Source of the DNA: Streptomyces sp. NBC_01351
GTDB taxonomy: Bacteria > Actinomycetota > Actinomycetes > Streptomycetales > Streptomycetaceae
Assembly: GCF_036237315.1 (NCBI RefSeq)
Contig: NZ_CP108356.1
Coordinates: forward strand, 4,398,501 to 4,462,500
DNA: 64,000 nucleotides
Direction of reading: 5' to 3'
Positions 16,123-23,886 of this stretch are shown piece by piece. The position numbers and the translations under genes are program-made. The first letter of the stretch is position 1. The number at the start of each line of letters is the position of its first letter. The notes beneath the pieces are model-generated. The model was not told the DNA's origin. It was given only the letters and a program-made list of their open reading frames with translations, and ran no database searches.

Positions 16123-16932
16123 TCATCGGCACACGAGGATGCCGCCGAGGCAGGTGACGCGGAACGCGCCCTCTGACTGGATGGTCTCCTGCACGCGTTC
16201 TCGGGCCCGTTCGATCGTTTCCTTGAACGGCACGCCCATCCGGTCGGCCCATGCCTCGTACGAGGCCAGGTGGGCGACCACGGGCCCGGGGTCGGTCACT
16301 TCGATTACTCCCGGGAGGGGGATCGTCCGGACATCGTCGAAGACTGTGCCCAGGATGCTGGGGGCGTCCTCCAGGGTGAAGCGGGCGGACAGCTGAACCC
16401 GTGCGGGGCCCTCGGGGATGCCGAGGACATCCCCGGCGGCTCGTCGCCAGAGGTCCTCCAGTTCGCGCTTATCGGTCCTGCTGTTGGTGGACGCGATGGC
16501 GATGCCGTCCCCGGCCAGGACGCGGCCCAGCTCCTGGGCGGCTCGGGCCTGGTCTTCGACGTGGTAGAGCATGTGCATGGCCAGGACCGCGCCCAAGGCT
16601 CCGTCCGCGATAGGGAGCCGCTGGGCGTCTGCTGCCACGGCTCCCGCGATACCCGCCAGGATGCCGGGGGAGATGTCCATGGGGAGCACGGTCAGGTCCG
16701 GGCGGTCGGCGCGCACCCGCTGTATGAACTTCCCGTTGCCGCAGCCCACGTCCGCTACTGCCCCGCGTATGCCGGCCAGCTCACCCACGACGATGCCGGG
16801 GAGGTCGTGTCGTGGGGTCTGCCATTGGTAGAGGGACTGGCGGGCTGCGAGGTGCTGGCCGGTGCCGTACGCCTGGGTGGAGAGTAGGCGCCGGTCGGTC
16901 ACGGAAGGGTCGTTCGTGGGCTGGGTGGTCAT
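16123..16932 (-). CDS. SAM-dependent methyltransferase (class I)
   Basis: The protein is 269 aa. Motif I is visible as VADVGCGNGKFIQRV, motif II as LTVLPMDISPGIL, motif III as ADAQRLPIADGALGAVLAMH, followed by MLYHVEDQARAAQELGRVLA. This is the methyltransferase-11/UbiE-like pattern for small molecules. The start codon overlaps the stop of the XRE regulator by 4 bp (ATGA), so the two are co-translated. The position next to a cluster of tailoring-type enzymes suggests it methylates a cluster product; the substrate is unknown. Confidence 0.85.
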   Translation of the reverse strand: MTTQPTNDPSVTDRRLLSTQAYGTGQHLAARQSLYQWQTPRHDLPGIVVGELAGIRGAVADVGCGNGKFIQRVRADRPDLTVLPMDISPGILAGIAGAVAADAQRLPIADGALGAVLAMHMLYHVEDQARAAQELGRVLAGDGIAIASTNSRTDKRELEDLWRRAAGDVLGIPEGPARVQLSARFTLEDAPSILGTVFDDVRTIPLPGVIEVTDPGPVVAHLASYEAWADRMGVPFKETIERARERVQETIQSEGAFRVTCLGGILVCR

Positions 16933-18242
16933 CGCGGCTCCGTGGGTGTGCTGACGAGAGCGGGCCGGGCGGTCACCTCGTGGATGTGCTCACGGAGATC
17001 GACCACCGGCCGTGAGTCACGGTACGGCCCGCTGCCGATGAGCGTGTCCAGTTTGCGAAGCCTGATGGTGATGCTCGCGGTGTACTGATCCGCGCCGAGG
17101 ACCGCGGCGAGTTCTGTACCGGCTCCTTCCACCTCGCCGCTCGCTAGGTATGCGGTGGCCAGGTCCAGATGCGCGGCGTGCAGGTCTCCGGAGGACCGGT
17201 CGCCTTCGGCCCCGGCCTGATACAGCTCTACCGCACGGTTGGACGCGGCTATCGCCCGCTGGACTTGTCCGTCACCGCCGACGGCCAGCAGCGTGGTGCC
17301 CGTGTAAGCCCATTGCTTGGCCTCGGGGAAGGCGAAGACGCCTGGCAGTTCGTCTCGGTCCGCGCTGCTGCGAGCCTCGTGGGCCAGTGCGAGGGAGCGC
17401 AACGCGCTGCGGCCGTCTCCACCGGCTGCGAAGGCGCGGGCCTCCAGGCTCAGGAGTCGTGCCGTGAGCGTTCCTGAGCCCGGCCCCCGCCCGTCATCGC
17501 GGCCGGCCCGTGCCAGATCTGCTGCCCGCTGGTAGTCGCCTGTCCAGTAGGCGGCCAGCGATTGGAACGAGCGGGCCCAGGCCCGCAGCCGCGGGTGTTC
17601 CGCGATCTCCGCGCACTGCACCACGGTCCGCGCATGGGTGGAGGCGGACGGCTGGTGGCCGAGGTCGAGGGACACGTGCGCCGCGAGGCCGGACAGCCAT
17701 CCTGCGAGCACGTACAGGTGCCGCGTCTGACCTGGGTGCTGGCGGCCTTCGAGTAATCGGAACACGTCCGTGCGCAGGGCTCGGATCTCGGGGACCAGCA
17801 GGGTCAGGGGCCGGCTGACGAAGTCCCTGGCGAGCCGTTCCACGTCGGCGTCGAACTGCTCCAGTACCAAGCCGTTGACGTTGGTCGCGGCAGCGTGTCG
17901 CGCGAGCCGGGCCGACAGCTCGGTGTCGGCAGAGAGGCTGCTCGCGGCATCGGCGGGCGCCGATGCCGCGTCCTGGGCGGAAGATGCGCCTGCCGCATCT
18001 CCCTTCGGGTGTAAACCCAGCTCTGCCTCGCTGCCGACCTGGAACACCACGCACAGCGCTGTCCGGTAGTCGCCCGAGGGCCAGGTGATCACTCCGCGCT
18101 CCAGCCGCGAGATCCAGTTCGCGTCGAGCTCGGGGTCGCGGCCCGTGGCCGCCTGGACCTGGGCGCATACGCGCTGGGCGGCCTGTGCCTGTGTCCACCG
18201 CTGCTTGCGCCTGAGTCCGCGCAAGGTCTCGTTCGCCATCAT
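16929..18242 (-). CDS. XRE-type regulator with TPR-like C-terminal region
   Basis: The protein is 437 aa. A helix-turn-helix occupies residues ~5-70 (LRGLRRKQRWTQAQAAQRVC, then DANWISRLERGVITWP). After a Ser/Ala/Asp-rich linker, residues ~130-430 are helical repeats of TPR type (ARSFQSLAAYWTGDYQRAAD, ALRSLALAHEARSSADRDEL, AHLDLATAYLASGEVEGAGT). This architecture is typical of Streptomyces cluster-linked regulators that may sense a small molecule or peptide. There are two adjacent ATGs (18242 and 18239). It is divergent from the 18398-22772 genes across a short region containing repeated GCCTAC/G sites, its likely operators. Confidence 0.85.
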   Translation of the reverse strand: MMANETLRGLRRKQRWTQAQAAQRVCAQVQAATGRDPELDANWISRLERGVITWPSGDYRTALCVVFQVGSEAELGLHPKGDAAGASSAQDAASAPADAASSLSADTELSARLARHAAATNVNGLVLEQFDADVERLARDFVSRPLTLLVPEIRALRTDVFRLLEGRQHPGQTRHLYVLAGWLSGLAAHVSLDLGHQPSASTHARTVVQCAEIAEHPRLRAWARSFQSLAAYWTGDYQRAADLARAGRDDGRGPGSGTLTARLLSLEARAFAAGGDGRSALRSLALAHEARSSADRDELPGVFAFPEAKQWAYTGTTLLAVGGDGQVQRAIAASNRAVELYQAGAEGDRSSGDLHAAHLDLATAYLASGEVEGAGTELAAVLGADQYTASITIRLRKLDTLIGSGPYRDSRPVVDLREHIHEVTARPALVSTPTEPR

Positions 18243-18276
18243 CCCGCCGTCCGCTGGTCGAGTTGGGCGCCCGGAA

Positions 18277-18319
18277 GCCTAGCGGGATTCTGCCTACTCC
18301 GTGCCTACAACGTGCCTAG
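18277..18319. promoter_or_regulatory. Array of GCCTA(C/G) repeats, candidate XRE operator
   Basis: GCCTAG at 18277, GCCTAC at 18292, GCCTAC at 18303 and GCCTAG at 18314 lie in the divergent promoter. The last three are spaced exactly 11 bp apart, about one helical turn, with TGCCTAC-tccg-TGCCTAC-aacg-TGCCTAG phasing. Repeats on one face of the helix next to a regulator gene suggest autoregulation and control of the rightward genes. Binding is inferred. Confidence 0.6.
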
Positions 18320-18397
18320 TGGAATGCCCTGTTCGGGGCTTTGGCAGCGGAGTTGACTGAACTCCAGCCCCGCTCAGACAGCCCCGGGAGAGCCCTC

Positions 18398-18604
18398 GTG
18401 ATCACCCACGCAACTCCGGTCCGGCGCGACATCACGTACGACCACGACGAGCAGCAGGCCACCCTGCCGATCGCGCTGCACCGACTCGACGGCACCACCG
18501 AGACCACGACCCTGGTCCTCGACCCTGCCCAGCTGGAGGTCCTGTACGCGCAGATGGACCGGGCGATCGGGATGCGGGAGGCGGCTGCGGGGCATCCGGC
18601 ATGA
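18398..18604 (+). CDS. Small beta-rich protein, first gene of rightward cluster
   Basis: The protein is 68 aa from the GTG at 18398, which has a CGGGAGAG site; an upstream in-frame start gives a poorer extension. The sequence ITYDHDEQQATLPIALHRLD, then TTETTTLVLDPAQLEVLYAQ, suggests a beta hairpin plus a C-terminal helix. The stop overlaps the next start (ATGA). No family is recognised. Confidence 0.6.
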   Translation: MITHATPVRRDITYDHDEQQATLPIALHRLDGTTETTTLVLDPAQLEVLYAQMDRAIGMREAAAGHPA

Positions 18605-18966
18605 CGACCACGCCCGATACCCAGCAGCCGGTACTCGCGGACGCCGTGCGCGCCCTGTGCGCTCGTGTCCTCACTCCTGACACCTACCGGATACCGGGCA
18701 GTGAAGTACGGCAGACCACGGCCCTGCTGCAGGGCTACGTCCGGCTCCTGCTCGGCGAGAAGGGCGACGTCAGCCAAGCCTGTACGGATGCCGAGCGGCT
18801 CCTGTCGCACGGGCCCGGCGAGGGGCGGCTCGGGGCCTGGATTCATATGCGGGCCCTCGCCCGCGTCTGTCGTGTCCTGCTGATCGAGCGCCAGGTGCGG
18901 CAGCGGCGCAACAGAGCAGCCGCCGACCAGGCGCCGAAGGACCCGGACTTGGTGGTGACGCAGTGA
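18601..18966 (+). CDS. DUF6415-like natural-product-cluster protein
   Basis: The protein is 121 aa and all-helical (LADAVRALCARVLTPDTYRI, ALLQGYVRLLLGEKGDVSQA, MRALARVCRVLLIERQVRQR). It resembles the DUF6415 proteins that accompany XRE regulators and small-peptide or natural-product loci in Streptomyces; that assignment is from memory of the pattern and is moderate. It is translationally coupled on both sides: its start overlaps the previous stop and its stop overlaps the next GTG by 4 bp. Confidence 0.6.
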   Translation: MTTTPDTQQPVLADAVRALCARVLTPDTYRIPGSEVRQTTALLQGYVRLLLGEKGDVSQACTDAERLLSHGPGEGRLGAWIHMRALARVCRVLLIERQVRQRRNRAAADQAPKDPDLVVTQ

Positions 18967-19046
18967 GGCAGCGGATCGCCGTGATCGTTTACGTGATCCT
19001 CTGCAGTGCTGTCGTCGGCAGTCTCCTGTTCGCCACCGAACACTGA
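18963..19046 (+). CDS. 27-residue membrane peptide
   Basis: A GTG at 18963 overlaps the previous stop (GTGA). It opens a 27-aa peptide, VRQRIAVIVYVILCSAVVGS then LLFATEH, that is almost one transmembrane helix with a basic N-terminus. The coupling and hydrophobic composition argue that it is real. It could be a small regulatory or toxin-like membrane peptide, or an export partner. Function unknown. Confidence 0.5.
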   Translation: MRQRIAVIVYVILCSAVVGSLLFATEH

Positions 19047-19122
19047 CCACCCGCCGCTTGCAGCGGCGGGGCACGGCGGCTGCATCCGCACCGTCGAGAA
19101 ACCGAAGTGATGGAGGCACGTC

Positions 19123-19257
19123 ATGAACCGACCCAAGCCCCAGACGAAGCCGAGCGCGCCCGTGACCGCGGAGGCGGTCCGCCGGCTCCAGCAGCGCGTG
19201 ACGGCGTTCGCCGCCACCGGCACCACCCACAACTCCCCGACCACCTACCACCGGTAG
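19123..19257 (+). CDS. 44-residue peptide, candidate precursor
   Basis: The ATG at 19123 has a strong TGGAGG site and begins MNRPKPQTKPSAPVTAEAVR. A helix (AEAVRRLQQRVTAFAA) follows, then a small polar tail GTTHNSPTTYHR. This is a leader-helix-plus-core layout. It has no cysteine, rich Thr/Ser/Asn and a Tyr-His-Arg end. A strong hairpin follows within 21 bp, and then an enzyme gene starts. That arrangement lets a small peptide be made in excess over downstream enzymes, as in ribosomal peptide clusters. The precursor role is inference; a small DNA- or protein-binding peptide is an alternative. Confidence 0.55.
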   Translation: MNRPKPQTKPSAPVTAEAVRRLQQRVTAFAATGTTHNSPTTYHR

Positions 19258-19277
19258 GCCCTGCCGGTCCGCAGACA

Positions 19278-19314
19278 GGTGCGGAGGGGGACGTCCGCTG
19301 TCCCCCTCCGCACC
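19278..19314 (+). terminator. Hairpin between peptide gene and MBL-fold gene
   Basis: A perfect 15-bp inverted repeat (GGTGCGGAGGGGGAC / GTCCCCCTCCGCACC) has a 7-nt loop. It follows the 44-aa peptide gene by 20 bp and lies 39 bp before the next start. It is probably a partial terminator or mRNA-stabilising structure. Confidence 0.75.
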
Positions 19315-19352
19315 ACCCCCGCACCCTTCCTGACCGCGCAAAGGAGTTCGTC

Positions 19353-20852
19353 ATGGCAGCAGCCCCCGTCGGCCTGGAACTGACCTTCCTCGGCCACCAG
19401 ACCTGGCACATCACCGACGGCCTCTCCTCCGTCCTCCTCGACCCGATCCTCGCGCCCGCCTTCGGCGCCGGGAGCCTGGAGTTCGAGATCTGGCCGCCCC
19501 GCGCCGTGGACATCGAGGGCATGCCCACCCCCAACGCGGTGATCCTCAGCCACGAGCACCTGGACCACTTCCACCTCCCCTCGCTCGACCTTCTCGCCCG
19601 CACGGTGCCCGTCTACACCGGCACCACCACCCCGGCCGCCGTCACCGACGCCATCGAAGCCCTGGGGTTCACCGTGCACCGCGTGGACCACACCCAGCCG
19701 CTGAACGTCGGCGACATCGAGATCACCCTCTACCCCGCCGGCGCCCGCACCCTCTTCTGGGAGAAGCGCGTCTCCCAGCCCCTGGTCCGCCTGTCCGGCA
19801 CCACCGACAACGACGTCTTCATCGGCGTCGACGCCGACGTCTCCGACCTCTACATCGAGCAGCTGGCCCAGGGCACCCTCACTCCGCCCCGGCTCGCCGT
19901 GGTCTCCAACAACGCCCAGACCGTCCCGTACGGGGCCCTCGGCGCGGACAACAACCTGCTGCCCGGCATGGACGGCCCCCGAAACCGCACCACCGGCCTC
20001 CAGATCCTCAACGGCCTGCTCATCGACTACCTCAAGCCCCTGGACGGCGTACGGGACGTCGCCCTGTGCGGGAACGGCTTCACCGCGCCCCGCAGCCCCC
20101 ACGGCCCGTTCCTCTACGCCGACCACAAGGCCCTGGCCGCGACCGCGAACGAACTCCAGCACCTCTTCCGCGTCCACGGCCCCCGCCCCGGCGACCGCCT
20201 CACCGTCCCGGCGGGCGACGGCCCGCTCACCACCTCCCGCGTCCCCTGGGTCACACCCGACCCCGTGGCGGAGAAGTCCGCGCTCGCCGCACTCGCCGGC
20301 TTCCTCGACTCCCCGCAGCACGTCGAGCCGACCCCGGTCACTCCGGCCCTGGCCGAGGAGGATTGGGAGAAGGCCGACGCCCTGGTGGCCGAGGAGCTGC
20401 CCCGGCTCGCCCGGGAGCTGATCGCCACCCGTACCGGCGCCCTGGCCACCAGCATCCACGACTACCTCGCCGGCCCTCTCGGAGCGCACCGCGCCGTCCT
20501 GCGCCTGCTCGACCCGCCCGGCCGGCCCGGCGAGATCGACTCGTACGCCTGGAACATCACCGGCCCTGCATGGGACAAGATCGCCACGACCAGCCGGGAG
20601 GAGGCCATGGCCGCCCACCCCTTCGGCGTCGAGATCTACTTCCAGGACTTCGCCGCCGTCTTCCTCGGTCGTGCCCAGATCTGGGACGTCGTCGGCGGCT
20701 CGTACCAGGGCTGGCACATAGGCGAGAACCTCGACTCCCCGGTCTACGCCCTCTTCGCGATCTACGGCGAGCACCAGCGGCCCGACCTCGCCGCCCGCTG
20801 CTACGCCCACAGCCTCGCCGCGCTCGGCATCCCGCAGGAGAGCGCGGCATGA
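19353..20852 (+). CDS. Metallo-beta-lactamase-fold protein
   Basis: The protein is 499 aa. The N-terminal ~250 residues are a metallo-beta-lactamase fold: LTFLGHQTWHITDG, the metal motif SHEHLDHFHLPS (HxHxDH), then DNDVFIGVDADVSDL. The remaining ~250 residues form an extension with no family I recognise (AWNITGPAWDKIATTSREEA, WDVVGGSYQGWHIGENLDSP). The general layout recalls UlaG-like or other non-lactamase MBL hydrolases and oxidoreductases. The ATG at 19353 has an AAAGGAG site. Its stop overlaps the kinase start (ATGA). It is likely the key enzyme of this cluster, with unknown substrate. Confidence 0.8.
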   Translation: MAAAPVGLELTFLGHQTWHITDGLSSVLLDPILAPAFGAGSLEFEIWPPRAVDIEGMPTPNAVILSHEHLDHFHLPSLDLLARTVPVYTGTTTPAAVTDAIEALGFTVHRVDHTQPLNVGDIEITLYPAGARTLFWEKRVSQPLVRLSGTTDNDVFIGVDADVSDLYIEQLAQGTLTPPRLAVVSNNAQTVPYGALGADNNLLPGMDGPRNRTTGLQILNGLLIDYLKPLDGVRDVALCGNGFTAPRSPHGPFLYADHKALAATANELQHLFRVHGPRPGDRLTVPAGDGPLTTSRVPWVTPDPVAEKSALAALAGFLDSPQHVEPTPVTPALAEEDWEKADALVAEELPRLARELIATRTGALATSIHDYLAGPLGAHRAVLRLLDPPGRPGEIDSYAWNITGPAWDKIATTSREEAMAAHPFGVEIYFQDFAAVFLGRAQIWDVVGGSYQGWHIGENLDSPVYALFAIYGEHQRPDLAARCYAHSLAALGIPQESAA

Positions 20853-21718
20853 CCCCGGCCCCCGACGGGCCGCTGGACGGCGCCGCCCGCACGCGGCCCG
20901 ACGGGTGGCTGGCCAACCCGCTCACCACCGACCCCGCCACCGCCGAGCGCCAGGCGTACGTGATCCTCGCTCGCCACCACACGGGCGAGCCGGGACCGGT
21001 GCAATGCCTGACCGCCCGCTACCGCACAGCCGTCTTCGCCCTCGGCGCCCCTCCCCGCCGGGTCCTGAAGCGCCACGCGGACGAGGCCGGCTACCTCGGC
21101 GAAGTCCTCGCCTACGAACTCCTGGCCGACGAGAACGTCCTGCCGGACCTCCACCGCGCCTGCGACACCTCCCGCACCCTGCTGGTCGACCACCTCGACG
21201 AGGAGGTCACCCTTCCGGGCACCGACGCCTTCGACGAGTTGGTCCGGGCGGTCGCCCGCATCCACACCGCGTCCGCCCGCTGGCAGCCCGAGGTCGCCGA
21301 AACCATGGTTCTCTGGCAAACCGCAGCCGCCCTGGAGGCCCAGTCCCCGGACTGGATCACCCGCCCCGGCGACTGGCGCCGGCTCCTCCAACTCGTCACC
21401 GGTGCCCACGGACCCGGTCACGTACCGCTCGGCCACCTGGACCTCAAGCCGGAACACGTCCGCCGCCGCGCCGACGGGCACCTCGCCCTCATCGACGCAG
21501 AAACCCTCCGCCCGGACATCACCGGACTGCCCGACCTGATCACCCTCGCCCATATGGCGGCCCAGCAAGGACACCCCTCCCCGCGCTGGATACGCCACGC
21601 CTACCTGCACCACGCACGCGAACTCGGCGCCCACTGGAACGATCACGACCTCATACGCGCCCTGACGGCGTTCGCCGCAGCCACCGGCCTCCGTTCCCTG
21701 CACGGCGCCCACGAGTGA
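20849..21718 (+). CDS. APH-like phosphotransferase
   Basis: The protein is 289 aa with a protein-kinase-like fold. The catalytic loop is visible as VPLGHLDLKPEHVRRRADG (HxDxxxxH variant, with H where Asn is usual) and the metal-binding Asp in LALIDAETLRPDITGLPD. The N-lobe shows VFALGAPPRRVLKRH with a Lys that could bind ATP. The start overlaps the MBL gene's stop. The family covers aminoglycoside and macrolide kinases and small-molecule kinases; resistance cannot be assumed here. An antibiotic or a cluster intermediate is a possible substrate. Confidence 0.75.
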   Translation: MTPAPDGPLDGAARTRPDGWLANPLTTDPATAERQAYVILARHHTGEPGPVQCLTARYRTAVFALGAPPRRVLKRHADEAGYLGEVLAYELLADENVLPDLHRACDTSRTLLVDHLDEEVTLPGTDAFDELVRAVARIHTASARWQPEVAETMVLWQTAAALEAQSPDWITRPGDWRRLLQLVTGAHGPGHVPLGHLDLKPEHVRRRADGHLALIDAETLRPDITGLPDLITLAHMAAQQGHPSPRWIRHAYLHHARELGAHWNDHDLIRALTAFAAATGLRSLHGAHE

Positions 21719-21765
21719 CCACCCCAGCGGTACCGTGCCACTTCCCGACGCAAGGAGAATCCCAA

Positions 21766-22119
21766 GTGCGCGGTATCCGCACCGTCATGGTCTTCGTCGA
21801 CGACCCCGAAGCCGCCGCCCGCTGGTGGGGCGACATCTTCGAAACCGAGGTCAAGCTCGACATCAACGGCACCGCCGTCTACGCCTGGCTCGACCTCGAC
21901 GGACTCGAGTTCGGCTTCCACCAGGCATCCCCCAAAGCCAACGCCCACGGAAGAAGCACCGTCCCGTACTGGTCCGTCGAGGACCTCGACACCGAACGCA
22001 AGCGCCTCTTGGAAGCGGGCTGCACCCACCACCGCGGCCCCCTCGACGTGGAGCCAGGCCGACGCATCTGCCAGCTCATCGACCCGTTCGGCACCGTCTT
22101 CGGACTCGACGGGCCCTGA
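21766..22119 (+). CDS. VOC-family (glyoxalase/bleomycin-resistance fold) protein
   Basis: The protein is 117 aa from the GTG at 21766, with an AAGGAGA site. It follows the betaalphabetabetabeta pattern: IRTVMVFVDDPEAAARWWGD, LDLDGLEFGFHQA, PYWSVEDLDTERKRLLEAGC, then LIDPFGTVFGLDGP. VOC proteins of this size are either metal-dependent enzymes or drug-binding immunity proteins. It may protect the host from the cluster product or act on it; the sequence does not decide. It lies 47 bp after the kinase gene. Confidence 0.8.
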   Translation: MRGIRTVMVFVDDPEAAARWWGDIFETEVKLDINGTAVYAWLDLDGLEFGFHQASPKANAHGRSTVPYWSVEDLDTERKRLLEAGCTHHRGPLDVEPGRRICQLIDPFGTVFGLDGP

Positions 22120-22136
22120 CCCCTCGGAGCCCACGC

Positions 22137-22772
22137 ATGCGCCACTGGCCCCTCACCGCCCTACAGCTCACCACCGCCGACCTCGTCCTGCGCCTCCCTT
22201 CGGACGACGATCTCGACGTGCTCGCCCAGGTGGCCGCCGACGGGGTCGTCCCCGACGGCGCCGTGTATTTCCCGCAGCCCTGGGCGTCCGCCCCGCCGGC
22301 CGAGAGGGCCAGGAACGTCGTACAGAACCACTGGTGGGCGCGAGGCGACTGGACCCGCGAGAGCTGGCGCCTCCTCCTGGCCGTCTTCCACGACGGCCAG
22401 GTCATCGGCCAGCAGAACCTCTCCGCCCGTGACTTCGCCACCACCGGCGAGGCCCGCACCGGCTTCTGGCTCGGCCGCCGCTTCCAAGGCCAGGGCTATG
22501 GCACCCAGATGCGCGCCGCCGCCCTGGCCCTCGCCTTCGACGGCCTCGGCGCCGCACGCGTCACCTCCACCGCCTTCGCCGACAACGCTGCCTCCCGGGC
22601 GGTGTCCCGAAAGTTCGGCTACCGCCCGAACGGCGTCCACCGGATCTCCGTCGACGGCCATCCCTACGACGCCCACGAGGAAGTCATAGAGGCGGCCGAC
22701 TGGCAGGTCTACGCCGACGTGGTGCCTGTGGGAATAGCCGGGCTGCCTGACTGCATCCGGCTCTTCCGCTGA
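22137..22772 (+). CDS. GNAT-family acetyltransferase
   Basis: The protein is 211 aa with the RimJ/RimL-type GNAT pattern: LTTADLVLRLPSDDDLDVLA at the start, GFWLGRRFQGQGYGTQMRAA (acetyl-CoA Q/RxxGxG/A motif), then AFADNAASRAVSRKFGYRPN. It transfers an acetyl group, often to an N-terminus or amino sugar; the target here is unknown. The ATG at 22137 lies 17 bp after the VOC stop, so it is the last gene of the rightward unit, which ends at the hairpin 22818-22851. Confidence 0.85.
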   Translation: MRHWPLTALQLTTADLVLRLPSDDDLDVLAQVAADGVVPDGAVYFPQPWASAPPAERARNVVQNHWWARGDWTRESWRLLLAVFHDGQVIGQQNLSARDFATTGEARTGFWLGRRFQGQGYGTQMRAAALALAFDGLGAARVTSTAFADNAASRAVSRKFGYRPNGVHRISVDGHPYDAHEEVIEAADWQVYADVVPVGIAGLPDCIRLFR

Positions 22773-22817
22773 TCGGCGCGCTGGGCGTCGATACGGGCTG
22801 TCGACGTCACAACGCCT

Positions 22818-22851
22818 CTGGGGGCCAAGGCGTTTCGCCGTTGGCCCCCAG
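22818..22851. terminator. Bidirectional terminator hairpin
   Basis: CTGGGGGCCAA / TTGGCCCCCAG surround an inner GGCG-TTT-CGCC stem. It stands between convergent genes (GNAT rightward, ParB-like leftward), so it probably serves both. Confidence 0.8.
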
Positions 22852-22864
22852 GGTGCTTACGGGG

Positions 22865-23767
22865 TCAGGATCGGGTCGTCAGCTGTGTGATGAGGGCTCG
22901 GGCTTCGGGGGTGAGGCCGTCGATGATCGCCTGGGTGTACGGGGTGCCGGGTCGGGTCGTGAGGTCGTGGACGGTGGTCCAGTTCTCGGCGATGAGCTGG
23001 AGGGCCTGCTGTGCGCGAAGGATGGCCTCATGCCGGTCCGTGCGGTGTTGCTCGGCGCGCTGAGCCGCCTGGTCCCAGGTGATCTCTCCGCGATCCGCGA
23101 GCTGGGTGAGGGCGGGCGCGGTGTCCCCGTCGGCGGCACGGATGGTGTCGGTGTCCCTCACCACCTGGCGGAGGCGGGCTTCGTCGAGGCTGAGGCGGCC
23201 TTCGATGACCTGTTCGGCGAGGTCGGGGGCGTGCCGGCGCAGGTGTTCGTGCTGGGCGGTGCTGGCTTCGATGTGGGCTTTGCGTTCGAGGGCGGCTGTG
23301 TGGGCGGCGTCGAGTCCGAGTGTTCCGACGCGGACTCGTTCGGCGAGGTCGGGGGCGTGCTGGAGGACGACGTTGGCGGCGGAGAGGCGGCTGCGACTGA
23401 GTCCGTGCTGCTTGGCCAGGGTGCGCAGGGAGTGTCCCGAAAAGGAACACGCCATCGCGGTGATCATGGCCTGCTGGCCCTTGCTGACGTGCCGGCGGAT
23501 CACGTTGTACGAGACGATCAAGCGGAGCGGATCGCTGTCGTCGGTGGTGAAGCGGGGTTCGACTCCGGCGATCTTGCAGGCGGCGAGGCGGTTGCGGCCG
23601 TCGATGAGCATGCCGTCGCGGTCGAGGACGATCGGATGGTGCAGGCCCTCGGCCTTGATGGACTCAGCGAGGTCGAGCAGCTCGTCCTGGTCGAGCATCG
23701 GGAGGGAATCGGCGAAGGGGTGGACCTTCAGGGTGTGCTCCTTGCGGTGGCGGGGTGCCGACGGCAT
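22865..23767 (-). CDS. ParB/Srx-domain DNA-binding-like protein
   Basis: The protein is 300 aa. Residues ~15-100 form a ParB N-terminal domain: LPMLDQDELLDLAESIKAEG, HPIVLDRDGMLIDGRNRLAA (cf. the GExR/GNRR box). A helix-turn-helix region follows (KGQQAMITAMACSFSGHSLR, LAKQHGLSRSRLSAANVVLQ), then helical repeats. The ATG at 23767 is the only sensible start between the relaxase stop (23887) and the domain. Its place at the end of the mobilisation gene block suggests plasmid-like partition, copy control or regulation of transfer. Confidence 0.75.
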   Translation of the reverse strand: MPSAPRHRKEHTLKVHPFADSLPMLDQDELLDLAESIKAEGLHHPIVLDRDGMLIDGRNRLAACKIAGVEPRFTTDDSDPLRLIVSYNVIRRHVSKGQQAMITAMACSFSGHSLRTLAKQHGLSRSRLSAANVVLQHAPDLAERVRVGTLGLDAAHTAALERKAHIEASTAQHEHLRRHAPDLAEQVIEGRLSLDEARLRQVVRDTDTIRAADGDTAPALTQLADRGEITWDQAAQRAEQHRTDRHEAILRAQQALQLIAENWTTVHDLTTRPGTPYTQAIIDGLTPEARALITQLTTRS

Positions 23768-23886
23768 GGGTGTGCAGTGCGGCTTGGTGGGTGGGGTCGG
23801 GGCGTGGGCCCTGGCATCAATGGTCTGGAGGTTCCCCGGTTTGGCTAACCGGGGATCGTCGGCTAACTTCTGTCGGCTTCGCCGGC

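Noticed and set aside
15810..16157. ORFs in the 15.8-16.1 kb gap
   Set aside because: No ribosome sites, Arg/Gly-rich translations and overlap with the methyltransferase end.
19245..20810. A 521-codon minus-strand frame across the MBL-fold gene
   Set aside because: The plus strand carries the HxHxDH motif, ribosome site and coupling; the antisense frame has none.
20849..21718. Calling the APH-like kinase an aminoglycoside-resistance gene
   Set aside because: Family membership alone does not show the substrate, and the catalytic loop has His where Asn is usual; left as a kinase of unknown target.
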